From assembly GCF_048263965.1 (NCBI RefSeq), contig NZ_JBLXDO010000002.1, forward strand, positions 62,001 to 126,000: a stretch of DNA of 64,000 nucleotides, written 5' to 3'. Positions within the stretch are counted from its first letter, which is position 1. Each line of letters starts with the position of its first letter. Below are positions 7,703 to 17,529 of this stretch, piece after piece. Made by a program: the position numbers and the translations under genes. The notes under the pieces are model-generated. The model worked only from the letters and a program-made list of their open reading frames with translations. It was not told the DNA's origin and did not search any database. Source of the DNA: Ferrimonas sp048263965 (lineage in GTDB: Bacteria; Pseudomonadota; Gammaproteobacteria; Enterobacterales; Shewanellaceae).

Positions 7703-10561
7703 TTAGAAGCTCATGCTGGCACGAGCGTAGTAGTAGCGACCAATTACGTCATAAGTAGACACGTCGGTGTTGGCGCCGAAGGCGGAGAACACGAACGGAG
7801 GCTGCTTGTCGAAGACGTTGTCCACACCCAGGGTGAAGGTCAGGTTCTCGGTAGCTGCCCAGTTGGTTTGGAAGTCCCACACGGTGTTGGAGGGCACTTC
7901 GCGGTCAAACGCGTCAGTCCACCAGCCAGACTCGGTTTCGGTTACACCAGAGATGTAGCGACCGGTTACCGCAGTGTCGAAGTCAGAGATGCTCCACAGC
8001 ATGGTCAGGTTGGTCTTCCACTCGGCAAACATGCCGTCGTGACCCTCTTCGAAACGGCCAGTGTGGTCGATGATCTCACCACCGGCAATCTCCTTCTCGT
8101 AGCTCAGCAGGTAGGTACCATCCAGAGCAACGCGGAAATCACCCCAGTCGCCGGTCTCGAAGCCGTAGCTGAACTCGAAGTCGATACCGTCGGTGTCGAT
8201 ACCACCTACGTTTACCTGGTAGTCGTACACAAACAGGATGTTACCGGGAACGGCAGAGTCGGAGCCGAAGCGCTCGATGGTGCCACAGTACTCACCACGC
8301 TCGTAACAACCATCCAGACGGGCTTGGGTGCCCACGGTGGAGATGGCATCGGTCAGCTCGATGTTCCAGTAATCGATGGTGGCAGAGAAGCCATCCAGCC
8401 ACTCGGGGTTGTACACCAGGCCAATGGTCATGATCTCAGCCTCTTCAGGCTTCAACTCGGTACCGTCGGTCCAGTTGTCAGCACCACCAATCTTGGTGGG
8501 GATCTGCTCAACACCGCCGGAATCGTAGCCATCGGCAGGTACACCGGTAGAGATACAGTTGGCGTTAACCGGACCAGCCTCACAGGGGTCGGTTGCTTCC
8601 GGGAAGCTGGTGCTGGCACCGCCGAACAGTTCGGTGGTGTTAGGTGCACGGAAAGCCTCGGCGTAGCTGGCACGCAGCAGCAGGTCGGTGGTGGGGCGCC
8701 ACTCAAGGCCCGCACTGCCGGAGGTGTTGTCACCGAAGGTAGAGTAGTCGGAGTAACGTACCGCCAGGGTCAGGTCCAGGCTCTCAACCAGAGGCGCGTC
8801 CTTGACCAGAGGCAGGTAGAATTCAGCAAAGAATTCATCCACGTTGTAGGAACCTTCGGTACCTACAGCAGAACCTGCGGTGGTGATGCCCTGCAGAATC
8901 AGAGAATCAGGGGTGTAGGAGCCGCTCTCTTTACGATATTCGTAACCGGCAGCGAAGCCCACGTAACCGGCTGGCAATTCGAATGCATCACCAGAGATGA
9001 TGGCCTGAATGCCTTCCTGACGGTTCTGACCCAGTTCGGTGGTGTTGTAGTTACCACTGATGTACTGCAGCATATCGGCAGTGATCGCGGTGTCGGTACC
9101 TGGCTGACCGAAGATGTTCAGAGGTACACAGCCATCGATGATGCCGCCCTCTTCGTTCAGACACACCAGAGACTGGCCGTTAGGCGCATCGACAATGGGG
9201 TTGCCGCTACCATCTACGATCAACTGGCCGTTCTCATCCAACCAACCGGTGGGACCCACGGCTTCCGCTACGCGATCCAGGTTGAAGTAACCTTCACCAC
9301 GCTCAACGGAGTCGTTCTTGCCATAGTTGTAGGAGACTTCCCACGCCCAGCCGTTCTCCAGTTCGCCTTCGAAGCCCACTACGGTACGGAAGGTTTTGTA
9401 GTCACGGGTATTGGCACGACCACCGGTCTCAACCATACGGCGACGCCAATCGTTGATCACGAAGGAGTTGCCATCGGGATCCTTTGGACCCTGAGTACGG
9501 TTGTAGTAGTTGTTTGGCGAGTAAGGCGCCGGAGAACCGAAGAACACCAGAGGTGCCAGTGGCTCGGGCGCCAGCAGACGCTCACCATTGGTTTCTACGT
9601 AAGACACTTCACTGAAGGCGCGAACTTCGCCCAGGAAGCCTAACTGACCCAGCTCGTAGCTGCCGAATACGTTGGCGTAGCGACGAGTGCTCGGAGTCTG
9701 AAGGTAGTTAACCGGGTTGTAGTTATAGGAGTCGGTGGAGCCGTCATAGGCACGCCAGTCACCAAACTCTGGACCGCGGGTGACGTTGTCACCATCATAG
9801 CCATCCATGTTACCCCATGGTGGCGCGGAGGAGCCGCCTGGCTGGGTGGTGCCATCTGGGTAGGCACGCAGCTCAAATTCAGAGAAGCCGCGGTCACCCA
9901 TCAGAGCCTGGCCCTGATCGGCGTAACCCAGAGCAACCACAACGTTACCCTTGTCACTGGCTGCACCGAAGGTTACGTCGATGGACTTCTTGTCAGCATC
10001 ACCTTCCCCGGACTCACCATACTCCAGCTTCACATCGAAGCCTTCGAAATCGTTTTTGGTAATGATGTTAACTACACCGGCGATGGCGTCGGAGCCATAA
10101 ACCGCAGACGCACCATCTTTCAGCACTTCAACGCGCTTGATGATGGCAGTGGGGATGGTGTTCAAGTCAACGGAGCCGTTGGCACCGCCACCACCGGCTA
10201 CAACCCGGCGGCCGTTGATCAGAACCAGAGTACGCTCAGAACCGATACCCCGCAGGGAGAAACGAACGGAGGAGTCACCACCGTTGTTGGTCTGAGTGTT
10301 TACAGCTGCACCCGCGGAGGAGCTCAGGTTCTGCAACAGGTCACCCACGTTGGTGACACTCATCTTTTCAATGGAAGCTTGATCAATCACGGTAACCGGA
10401 TTGGCACCTTCCATGTCGGTGCGCTTAATACGAGAACCGGTGACCTCGATACGTTCAACACCTTCCTCTTCCGCCCATACTGGGGCTGCGGTCATCGCGG
10501 CGGCAGAAGCACCGGCGATTAAGGACAGTCGAACAGCTTTTGAGACTGTGCTGCTTTGCAT
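7703..10561 (-). CDS. TonB-dependent outer-membrane receptor
   Basis: 952 residues from the ATG at 10559-10561, which has an AGGGAG ribosome site 7 bases upstream. An upstream in-frame ATG lacks one. A Sec signal ends near residue 30 (PVWA). A TonB box-like segment (ERIEVTGSRI) and a plug domain (about 50-170, with LINGRRV and GSDAIAGVVNI) follow. The C-terminus is a 22-strand barrel ending in an aromatic residue (...ARASMSF). The length and the GSRI plug match the large peptide- or carbohydrate-type receptors common in Alteromonadales, but the substrate cannot be told. The nearby TonB2 system is a natural energy partner. It is monocistronic with its own terminator. Confidence 0.92.
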   Translation of the reverse strand: MQSSTVSKAVRLSLIAGASAAAMTAAPVWAEEEGVERIEVTGSRIKRTDMEGANPVTVIDQASIEKMSVTNVGDLLQNLSSSAGAAVNTQTNNGGDSSVRFSLRGIGSERTLVLINGRRVVAGGGGANGSVDLNTIPTAIIKRVEVLKDGASAVYGSDAIAGVVNIITKNDFEGFDVKLEYGESGEGDADKKSIDVTFGAASDKGNVVVALGYADQGQALMGDRGFSEFELRAYPDGTTQPGGSSAPPWGNMDGYDGDNVTRGPEFGDWRAYDGSTDSYNYNPVNYLQTPSTRRYANVFGSYELGQLGFLGEVRAFSEVSYVETNGERLLAPEPLAPLVFFGSPAPYSPNNYYNRTQGPKDPDGNSFVINDWRRRMVETGGRANTRDYKTFRTVVGFEGELENGWAWEVSYNYGKNDSVERGEGYFNLDRVAEAVGPTGWLDENGQLIVDGSGNPIVDAPNGQSLVCLNEEGGIIDGCVPLNIFGQPGTDTAITADMLQYISGNYNTTELGQNRQEGIQAIISGDAFELPAGYVGFAAGYEYRKESGSYTPDSLILQGITTAGSAVGTEGSYNVDEFFAEFYLPLVKDAPLVESLDLTLAVRYSDYSTFGDNTSGSAGLEWRPTTDLLLRASYAEAFRAPNTTELFGGASTSFPEATDPCEAGPVNANCISTGVPADGYDSGGVEQIPTKIGGADNWTDGTELKPEEAEIMTIGLVYNPEWLDGFSATIDYWNIELTDAISTVGTQARLDGCYERGEYCGTIERFGSDSAVPGNILFVYDYQVNVGGIDTDGIDFEFSYGFETGDWGDFRVALDGTYLLSYEKEIAGGEIIDHTGRFEEGHDGMFAEWKTNLTMLWSISDFDTAVTGRYISGVTETESGWWTDAFDREVPSNTVWDFQTNWAATENLTFTLGVDNVFDKQPPFVFSAFGANTDVSTYDVIGRYYYARASMSF

Positions 10562-10971
10562 GTTTATCTCCCTAGACACATCAATGTGTTTATTGTTTTG
10601 TCCGTAGCGACTTGAATCCCAAATTAAGAACGCTTCGGTAGGGCAAGCCCTTTAGCAACACCGATATTAATCACAGGGGCAACAGCTATGCAACCTTTCT
10701 TTTACATGAGTTTTGTCAGCAAGCCACCAACAACTGCTCAACGAATAACCAAAATAAAGTTCGACCCACTTCAAATGGTGAGCAATATCCGCAGAACCCT
10801 CTCCAGAAAACGAATTTTAGTTTAAAACGCCATTGACAGAGGGTGTGACACAATTTTTACAACTGGAATTCCAACACGATCGAAGATCTAATTTTATTAA
10901 CAATCCAGATACACGCAATCATTAACTGTGTAAATTCGTCAATTGCCCCCAAATTCATCAGGCATAAAAAA
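10562..10971. other. intergenic region upstream of the TonB receptor gene
   Basis: About 400 AT-rich bases between the receptor start and the porin terminator. It presumably holds the receptor promoter. No operator, RNA gene or small gene could be supported. Confidence 0.4.
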
Positions 10972-10992
10972 GGCCGCCCTGAAGGGGCGGCC
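10972..10992 (-). terminator. rho-independent terminator of the porin gene
   Basis: An 8-bp GC stem (GGCCGCCC / GGGCGGCC) with a 5-base loop, followed on the minus strand by seven T. It lies just beyond the porin stop codon. Confidence 0.88.
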
Positions 10993-11015
10993 CATTCTAC
11001 AAATTTATGTGTGCA

Positions 11016-12044
11016 TTACAGATAAATACGCAGACCGATGGCGAAAGCGTTGTCATCGAGATCATCGCCAGTACCGAAGCGGTACTCACCGTAGGTTTCA
11101 ACGTTGCTGCTCAGCATTTTCGCTACACCCACCAGGATGTCGGACTCGTTGTACTTACGGCCCAGGGCTTCAACGTCATCTTTGGACTTGATAAAGCGGT
11201 GCATGGTGTAAACGGTGGTGTCATTGTCGAAACCGTAGCTCAGTACAGACTCCAGACCCTCGGACTCACCGGTGAAGCGATAGTCTTCCTGGTTGTCACC
11301 CTGCATGTAGGCAACAGCGGCGTACAGGCCTTTGCTCCAGGTACCGTAGCTGGCAGATACGATGGTGCCATCAACACTCTCACCATCTTCCAGAACCACA
11401 CCGTTAGGGGTGGTGAAGGAACCATCTACGTCACCGCCGTAGTAACCGGCACCAACGCTTACCTGACCAACCTTGTAAACCAGGCTACCGCCCATACGAT
11501 CGTCCAGACCGTTTTCAGCACCCTGCCACTGCAGACCCAGAGTCAGGTCACCGGCAGCGCCCAGGGAGAAGGTGTTGTGGTACTGCAGAGCCTGATCCGC
11601 ACGGCCCATGCCGGTTTCACCGCCATCAACGCCGTAGGAGTATACACCCAGGTGGTCAGCCCAGAAGGCGTATGCATAGTCGGTAACAACAGCAACGTCG
11701 TAGTATACGGACCACTGCTTACCAACGGAGATGCGGCCGTAATCGTCGTGAGAGATGCCGATGTAGCCCAGACGGGTTTTGAAGGATTCGCCGCCGTTCA
11801 CCATGTTGAACTGGCTTTCCATGCGGGAGTCGACTTTGAAGCCGTTACCCATGTCGCGATCAAAGCTGAAGTTGATACGCGGCATGTTATCATTAATCTT
11901 GGTGTCGCCGGATTTGTCATCCAGCTGGACAGTTAGGTGGCCACCCATGGTTACGGAGTTAACACCGTCGTTATACAACTCAACTGCCTGTGCTTGGGCA
12001 GCCAACAACGCCGGAACGGCAACTGCAAGAAGTGACTTTTTCAT
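11016..12044 (-). CDS. general gram-negative porin (OmpC/OmpF-like trimeric family)
   Basis: 342 residues with a signal peptide (MKKSLLAVAVPALLAAQAQA, cleavage near residue 20) and a mature part built of alternating amphipathic strands. Porin-family features include YNDGVNSVTMGGHL at the start, DSRMESQFNM and GYIGISHDDYGRISVGKQWSVYYD. The C-terminus ends in LRIYL rather than the commoner terminal Phe, which is still a hydrophobic barrel signal. It would let small polar solutes cross the outer membrane. It has its own terminator and about 230 upstream bases. The high sequence divergence within porins prevents a more precise name. Confidence 0.87.
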   Translation of the reverse strand: MKKSLLAVAVPALLAAQAQAVELYNDGVNSVTMGGHLTVQLDDKSGDTKINDNMPRINFSFDRDMGNGFKVDSRMESQFNMVNGGESFKTRLGYIGISHDDYGRISVGKQWSVYYDVAVVTDYAYAFWADHLGVYSYGVDGGETGMGRADQALQYHNTFSLGAAGDLTLGLQWQGAENGLDDRMGGSLVYKVGQVSVGAGYYGGDVDGSFTTPNGVVLEDGESVDGTIVSASYGTWSKGLYAAVAYMQGDNQEDYRFTGESEGLESVLSYGFDNDTTVYTMHRFIKSKDDVEALGRKYNESDILVGVAKMLSSNVETYGEYRFGTGDDLDDNAFAIGLRIYL

Positions 12045-12273
12045 CTAACCTAACCTTTTCGTCTATCTGATTCTTAGTGTGTCTCCCAATCCATCGCGAG
12101 CAACATTCATCCGCTGAAGGGGACCGAGACTAGCAAGAAATGTTCAAATAACACGACGATCAACTTCACACTTTTGTTAGGCTAAATGCATTAAATTGCA
12201 TCAGAAACGCATAAATTACTTTTTAATAACCACCTTCGACTCCATTTCATTACAGAGCATTAACAACCCCTCA

Positions 12274-14601
12274 TTAAAATAAACCCATCTGACCAGTCAT
12301 CAGTTTTTCCAGGGTCGTGGGCGACGCCAGATGGGCAAGCACCGGCTCCACCACAGGCTCAATCTGCTTGTCCAGATAATGCTCATAGTCCGGCACAGCG
12401 CCCCCCTCTTCCAGAGGAATGGGACCACTGCGGCTCATCACATAGGCTATCTGACTGCCGCGACGGTAGCGTTGTCTGCCCAGCAGCCGGTTTGCCCGCT
12501 CAGCCGCCACCACATGAGGGCCCTTGGAGCGATACTCCCCCAGCTCCTGTCTGAGTCGCTTGCGGTAGACCAGCAGCTCATCACATTCGCCCCGCATTAA
12601 CGCTTCGATACGGTCCAGCACCAGGGGAATCACCGGCTTTTCCTCAAACCAGTGGCGATAGAGTTGCTGCTGGAGCTCTCGGGCCAGGGGGGTCCAGTCG
12701 CTGCGTACCGTCTCCATCCCCTTGAACACCAACTCCAGCTTGCCATCCTTTCGGGTTGCCCCGACATAGCGTTTCTTGGATCCGATTTCCGCACCGCGAA
12801 TGGTCGGCATGAAGAAGTGTTCAAAGTGGGTTTCAAACTCCAGCTCCAGGACGCTGGTCAGCGCCAGCTCCTCTTGCAGTTTCTGCTGCCAGCGGCTGTT
12901 CACCAGTTGAACCAATTGTTGGCCTATCTCCCTGGCTTTGCCTGCGGTGAGGTGGTCGCCGACGTGGACAAAGGTGGAATCCGTATCCCCGTAGATCACC
13001 TCGTAGCCCTGCTCTTCAATCCAGGTCCGGGTGGTCTTCATGATCTCATGACCACGCAGGGTGATAGAGGACGCCAGTCTGGGGTCGTGGAACCGGCACC
13101 CTGCCGCCCCCAGTACGCCGTAGAAGGAGTTCATCAGGATCTTAATCGCCTGTGACAACGGGGCATCTTTACTGGCTTTGGCCAACTCCCTCTGTTGCCA
13201 CAACCCCTCAATAATGGCGGGAAGACGGTGCAGCGTCCGGTGAAAGCGGGCGCCCCTGAACCCTTCCACGGACCCAGGGTCATCAACCTGTCCCGCCGCC
13301 ACCATCCCCATGGGATCAATCAGGAAGGTGCGTATAATAGAGGGGTAGAGAGACTTGAAGTCCAGTACCAGCACATTGCGATAACGCCCCGGCCTGGAGT
13401 CCATCACGTAACCGCCCGGGCTGGGGGCGATGTCACTCTCGGTCAGATCCGGTGCCACAAAGCCAGCGCGGTGAAGTTCGGGCAGATAGAGGTTGGTAAA
13501 GGCCGCCACAGAGCCTCCCAGCCTGTCCATCTGCAGTCCGGTCAGCTGGGCCCTTCGGCAGGCAAAAGGCAGCAGATGCAGCTTGTCGAAAATACGCCGA
13601 ACCAGCTCACAGTCCATCAGGTTGTAGTGAGCCAGGGCCAGTTTGTCATGATGAAAGTTGTGCTCAATCTCCTCCATGCGGTTACCGCTGTCCTGGCAGG
13701 CTTTCCCCACCCCGAGCAGTTCCTTGGCCACGTTATCCAGAGCAAAACTTTCAAACTGATAGAAGGCCGCCTTAAGCCAGTCGATGCCATCGAGGACCAC
13801 CCGGCCGGCCATGCCATAGCCCCGGCCAGGCCCGGCCTGCTGTTGCCACACAGGCAGGGCGTCACCCCGCCCCAGGGTAAAGGGGATCTCATGTAGGTCA
13901 GCCCGCTTCTGCAGCAACCTCAGGTCAAAACCCACCACGTTCCAGCCAATGATGACGTCCGGATCGAACTGTCGGAACCAGGCGAGCAGAGTGGTGATCA
14001 GCGCCGCTTCGTCAAAGCACCACCTTATATAAGGAGGGGAATCCGGTTGAGGGTCACCCCGCATCAGCACACAGGCATCCATGTCACTGTGCAAACCGAT
14101 GGAGTAGAGCTCTCCTTCCCGGCTGCACTCGATGTCCAGGGAGACCAGTGTCAGCTCCGGCAGTTTGCCTGAAGCACGAACCTGCAGCCCCTTGGGTCCT
14201 TCACGCCAAGAGAGTGCCGAGGTAATGCGACGCTCCATGAGAAAACGGTCACAGGCGCGGACATCGCTCTCCAACAGAGGGATGTCACGACTCTGGCAAA
14301 AGGACTGCAGCTCATACCACAGCTTATCCGAGCGGATGTAGACCACGAGTTGCGGCTGGTGATTGAAGTCCGTGGCCTGAACCGGTGTCAGCTGCCACTG
14401 ACTGCGGGGCCAGGGGCTGAGCCACTGCCTGAGTGCCTGCTCCTGCGCTGCGGGAACAAACCCCTGATGTGCCTGACCGGGAATGGTGAGCCTGACCGGC
14501 CCCTTGTCGGTCGCCAGCCAGTATTCCAGGGTAATGCCCTGCTCATCGCCAAACTGGTTGCGGCTCAGCAACCAGCCGGTTTGGTGTGTGGGTTCGGTCA
14601 T
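12274..14601 (-). CDS. polB: DNA polymerase II (family B)
   Basis: 775 residues, close to the 783 of E. coli PolB. The exonuclease domain shows DIECSREGELYSIG (about 155) and the FDLRLLQKRAD segment. The polymerase domain shows DFKSLYPSII (about 415) and the catalytic YGDTDS (about 545). The enzyme restarts or bypasses stalled forks and is an SOS protein in enterobacteria. It is divergent from dinG across a 62-bp gap that contains a LexA box, which fits shared SOS control. The ATG at 14599-14601 gives the usual N-terminus (QTGWLLSRNQF). Confidence 0.96.
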   Translation of the reverse strand: MTEPTHQTGWLLSRNQFGDEQGITLEYWLATDKGPVRLTIPGQAHQGFVPAAQEQALRQWLSPWPRSQWQLTPVQATDFNHQPQLVVYIRSDKLWYELQSFCQSRDIPLLESDVRACDRFLMERRITSALSWREGPKGLQVRASGKLPELTLVSLDIECSREGELYSIGLHSDMDACVLMRGDPQPDSPPYIRWCFDEAALITTLLAWFRQFDPDVIIGWNVVGFDLRLLQKRADLHEIPFTLGRGDALPVWQQQAGPGRGYGMAGRVVLDGIDWLKAAFYQFESFALDNVAKELLGVGKACQDSGNRMEEIEHNFHHDKLALAHYNLMDCELVRRIFDKLHLLPFACRRAQLTGLQMDRLGGSVAAFTNLYLPELHRAGFVAPDLTESDIAPSPGGYVMDSRPGRYRNVLVLDFKSLYPSIIRTFLIDPMGMVAAGQVDDPGSVEGFRGARFHRTLHRLPAIIEGLWQQRELAKASKDAPLSQAIKILMNSFYGVLGAAGCRFHDPRLASSITLRGHEIMKTTRTWIEEQGYEVIYGDTDSTFVHVGDHLTAGKAREIGQQLVQLVNSRWQQKLQEELALTSVLELEFETHFEHFFMPTIRGAEIGSKKRYVGATRKDGKLELVFKGMETVRSDWTPLARELQQQLYRHWFEEKPVIPLVLDRIEALMRGECDELLVYRKRLRQELGEYRSKGPHVVAAERANRLLGRQRYRRGSQIAYVMSRSGPIPLEEGGAVPDYEHYLDKQIEPVVEPVLAHLASPTTLEKLMTGQMGLF

Positions 14602-14622
14602 TAAGGCATTCTCACCTAAATA

Positions 14623-14638
14623 CTGGTATTCTGTACAG
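14623..14638. promoter_or_regulatory. LexA (SOS) box between polB and dinG
   Basis: The 16-mer CTGGTATTCTGTACAG fits the CTG-N10-CAG LexA consensus and is preceded by TA. It lies in the 62-bp gap between two genes whose E. coli homologues are both in the SOS regulon, so one box may repress both promoters. Confidence 0.8.
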
Positions 14639-14663
14639 CTACTTTCCCCAACCCACGCACAGC

Positions 14664-16751
14664 ATGCTCAGCGATAAAACCAAGAAACTGACCCGCCAGG
14701 CCTACAACGGCATCGCCGAGGCGATCCCCAACTTCGTCCGGCGCAAAGAGCAAAACTACCTGATTGCCGAGATCGCCAAGACCCTGGCCGGTGAGTACTG
14801 CAAAGAGCGGCGCATCATGGTGGTCCAGGCGGGAACGGGCACGGGCAAATCCCTGGCTTACTGCCTCGGTGCCATCCCCCAGGCCCTGGCCAGCGGTCGC
14901 AAGGTGTGCATCGCCACCGCCACCGTCGCCCTGCAGGAGCAGCTGGTGAACAAGGACCTGCCCCTGGTGCAGAAGCACAGCGGCATGAACTTCCGCTTTG
15001 GCCTGGCCAAGGGGCGGCAGAGGTATGCCTGCCTCTCAAAGCTGGAGCTGCTTGCCGGCGAAGCCGGGGAGGGGGAAGCCGGTCAACAGGCGCTATGGGA
15101 GAGCAAACCCGCCAGTGCCGATGTCGCTCTGCTGAAACGCCTGCACCAGGCCTACCACGAAGGCAAGTGGAACGGCGAGGTGGACAGCGTCCCCGAGCCG
15201 GTACCCGATTATCTGTGGCAACAGATTGGCTCAGATAAGCACAGCTGCAACAAGCAACTGGCCGCGCACCGCGACTGCCCCTTTCATCGCAGCCGCGATG
15301 AGATGGACAGCTGGGACGTACTGATCGTCAATCACTCCCTGCTGCTGGCGGATCTGGAGCTCGGCGGTGGCAAAATCCTCCCCGACCCGGACTCCATGTA
15401 CTACATCGTCGACGAGGCCCATCACCTGCCGCAGGTGACCCGGGACTTCTCTGCCGCCAGCGCCAACATGAAGAGCACAGTCGAGTGGTTGGGCAAGCTG
15501 GAAAAGTCCGCCCACAAGCTGGCCAGGGAACTGCGCTCCGACAAGGCGACCAACCTCTCCATGGAGCTCACCGAGGATCTGGAGGCCCTGGGCGACGGCC
15601 TGGGTCAGGTGGTCAGCTTCTGTGAAGCCAACCCGACCCTGTTCGACAACCCGGAACTGCGCCACCGTTTCGAAAACGGCGCCCTGCCGGAGGTGCTGGT
15701 CACCCTGGCCACCAATCTCAAGACCGCCTGCGGCCAGGGACTGAAAAAGCTCACCAAGCTGCAGACCATGCTGATGGAGTCGGTCAAGGAGGGGGAGATC
15801 AAGGGCTGGCAGGCCGAGCCCATGGTGGCCGAGGTAGGCATGCACCTGCAGAGGCTGGAGGGACTGACTCAACTGTGGCAGATGATGTCGCGGGAGATCC
15901 CGGAGAACAGCGCGCCACTGGCCCGCTGGATAGAAAAGGTGGAGTTTCAACAGCGCCATGACTTTCATGTGAGCACCTCCCCCATAGAGATCGGTTTTAT
16001 GCTGGAGGAGATGCTGTGGAGCAAGGCTGCCGGCGTCGCCCTGCTCTCCGCCACCCTGATGGCTCTGGGCAGCTTCGATCACTACCGTCACCAGGTGGGA
16101 CTGCGCAACGACGACGGCACCCGCTACACCGCCCTGCCCTCGCCGTTCGATTACCAGCAGAACGCCACCCTGTTCCTGCCCAAAGTCGCGGTGGAGCCCC
16201 AGGATGACCGCTTCGGCGACATGCTGGTAAAAACCATCCCGGACCTGTTGGAGGAGGAGACCGCCAGCCTGGTGCTCTTTACCTCCTACCGTCAGATGGA
16301 GGCGGTGGCTGACACCTTGAGGATGCACAAGAAGCTGCCAATCCTGGTGCAGGGCGAAGGCGCCCGCTCAGAGCTCATTGCCGAACACAAGGCCCGCATC
16401 GACCGGGGCGAGGTCTCCATCCTGTTTGGCACCAGCAGCTTTTCCGAAGGATTGGACCTGCCGGGAGACTACCTGACCAACCTGATCATCACCCGACTGC
16501 CCTTTGCGGTACCCACCTCTCCGGTGGAGCAGGCCCACGCCGAGTACATCAAGTCCAAAGGCGGCAACCCCTTTTTGCAGCTGGCGGTTCCCGATGCAGC
16601 CAAAAAGCTGGTACAGTCCTGCGGTCGCTTACTTCGCAACGAAACCGACTATGGCAGAATCACCGTGCTGGACCGACGCCTGGTAACCAAGCGCTACGGC
16701 AGCGCTCTGCTGGATTCCTTGCCCCCCTACCGCCGCCATATTGAATATTGA
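14664..16751 (+). CDS. dinG: ATP-dependent DNA helicase DinG
   Basis: 695 residues from the ATG at 14664. Starting at an upstream frame opening would run through the LexA box and add an unrelated tail. Motifs of the XPD/DinG superfamily-2 helicases are clear. They are Walker A (AGTGTGKS, about 53), iron-sulfur cluster cysteines (RYACLSK and CNKQLAAHRDCPF), the DEAH box (VDEAHHL, about 250) and the late helicase motif SSFSEGLDLPGDYL with the final QSCGRLLRN. It unwinds R-loops and forked DNA and is SOS-induced in E. coli. The next gene begins one base after its stop. Confidence 0.95.
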   Translation: MLSDKTKKLTRQAYNGIAEAIPNFVRRKEQNYLIAEIAKTLAGEYCKERRIMVVQAGTGTGKSLAYCLGAIPQALASGRKVCIATATVALQEQLVNKDLPLVQKHSGMNFRFGLAKGRQRYACLSKLELLAGEAGEGEAGQQALWESKPASADVALLKRLHQAYHEGKWNGEVDSVPEPVPDYLWQQIGSDKHSCNKQLAAHRDCPFHRSRDEMDSWDVLIVNHSLLLADLELGGGKILPDPDSMYYIVDEAHHLPQVTRDFSAASANMKSTVEWLGKLEKSAHKLARELRSDKATNLSMELTEDLEALGDGLGQVVSFCEANPTLFDNPELRHRFENGALPEVLVTLATNLKTACGQGLKKLTKLQTMLMESVKEGEIKGWQAEPMVAEVGMHLQRLEGLTQLWQMMSREIPENSAPLARWIEKVEFQQRHDFHVSTSPIEIGFMLEEMLWSKAAGVALLSATLMALGSFDHYRHQVGLRNDDGTRYTALPSPFDYQQNATLFLPKVAVEPQDDRFGDMLVKTIPDLLEEETASLVLFTSYRQMEAVADTLRMHKKLPILVQGEGARSELIAEHKARIDRGEVSILFGTSSFSEGLDLPGDYLTNLIITRLPFAVPTSPVEQAHAEYIKSKGGNPFLQLAVPDAAKKLVQSCGRLLRNETDYGRITVLDRRLVTKRYGSALLDSLPPYRRHIEY

Positions 16752-16752
16752 G

Positions 16753-17529
16753 ATGATGGAACTGGGTCTCGACCTAAACCTGATAGTGCTGCTCTCCACC
16801 GTTGCCTTCGCCGCTGGCTTTATCGATGCCGTGGCTGGCGGCGGCGGACTGCTGACCATTCCTGCCCTGCTGACGGCCGGGCTGCCGCCGCACCTGGCTC
16901 TGGGCACCAACAAGCTGGCCGCCAGCTTTGGCTCCTTTACCGCCAGCTGGACCTTCTATCGCAAACAGCTGTTCAACCCACAGTTCTGGCGAGGGTCGGT
17001 GTTGGCCACCTTTATTGGCGCCGGCGCAGGCACCCTGGCAGTGGATCTGTTCTCCGCCGATCTGCTCAACCGCATCCTGCCCCTGGTGATCGTCATCATC
17101 GCCCTCTATACCCTGCTGGCCCCCTCCCCCTGTGACGAGCAGCGGGGCCTGCCGGTAAAAGACCGCAGGCTGCGCACCAAGCAATGGAGCCAGGGGCTGT
17201 CACTGGGGTTCTATGACGGCTTCGCCGGGCCGGGAACCGGTGCCTTCTGGACCGTCTCCTCCATGGTGCTCTACCGGATGAACATCCTGCTCTCCTCCGG
17301 CCTGGCCCGCAGCATGAATTTCGTCAGCAATGCCACCTCCCTGGGATTCTTCATCGCCCTGGGCCATGTCCATTTTGGCATCGGCCTGGCAATGGGGCTG
17401 TGCCTGATGGCCGGCGCCTGGATCGGCGCACACTCCGCCATCCGCTTTGGCAGCCGCTTTATCCGGCCGGTGTTCATCTCCGTGGTGCTGATCATCGCCG
17501 GCAAGCTGGCAGTGGAGGCCTGGCTATGA
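16753..17529 (+). CDS. yfcA: TauE/SafE (TSUP) family membrane permease, YfcA-like
   Basis: 258 residues with about eight membrane helices. The N-terminal motif GFIDAVAGGGGLLTIPALL and its C-terminal pseudo-repeat GFYDGFAGPGTGAFWTV are the paired signatures of the TSUP family, which exports or imports sulfur-containing and other small anions. The substrate is unknown. The ATG at 16753 is chosen because it follows the dinG stop directly; a TTG 12 bases earlier is possible. Its end overlaps priC by four bases. It sits downstream of dinG and is probably co-transcribed with it. Confidence 0.88.
   Translation: MMELGLDLNLIVLLSTVAFAAGFIDAVAGGGGLLTIPALLTAGLPPHLALGTNKLAASFGSFTASWTFYRKQLFNPQFWRGSVLATFIGAGAGTLAVDLFSADLLNRILPLVIVIIALYTLLAPSPCDEQRGLPVKDRRLRTKQWSQGLSLGFYDGFAGPGTGAFWTVSSMVLYRMNILLSSGLARSMNFVSNATSLGFFIALGHVHFGIGLAMGLCLMAGAWIGAHSAIRFGSRFIRPVFISVVLIIAGKLAVEAWL

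Noticed and set aside
7622..9643. 673-codon plus-strand open frame
   Set aside because: Antisense to the TonB receptor; arises from codon bias of the real gene.
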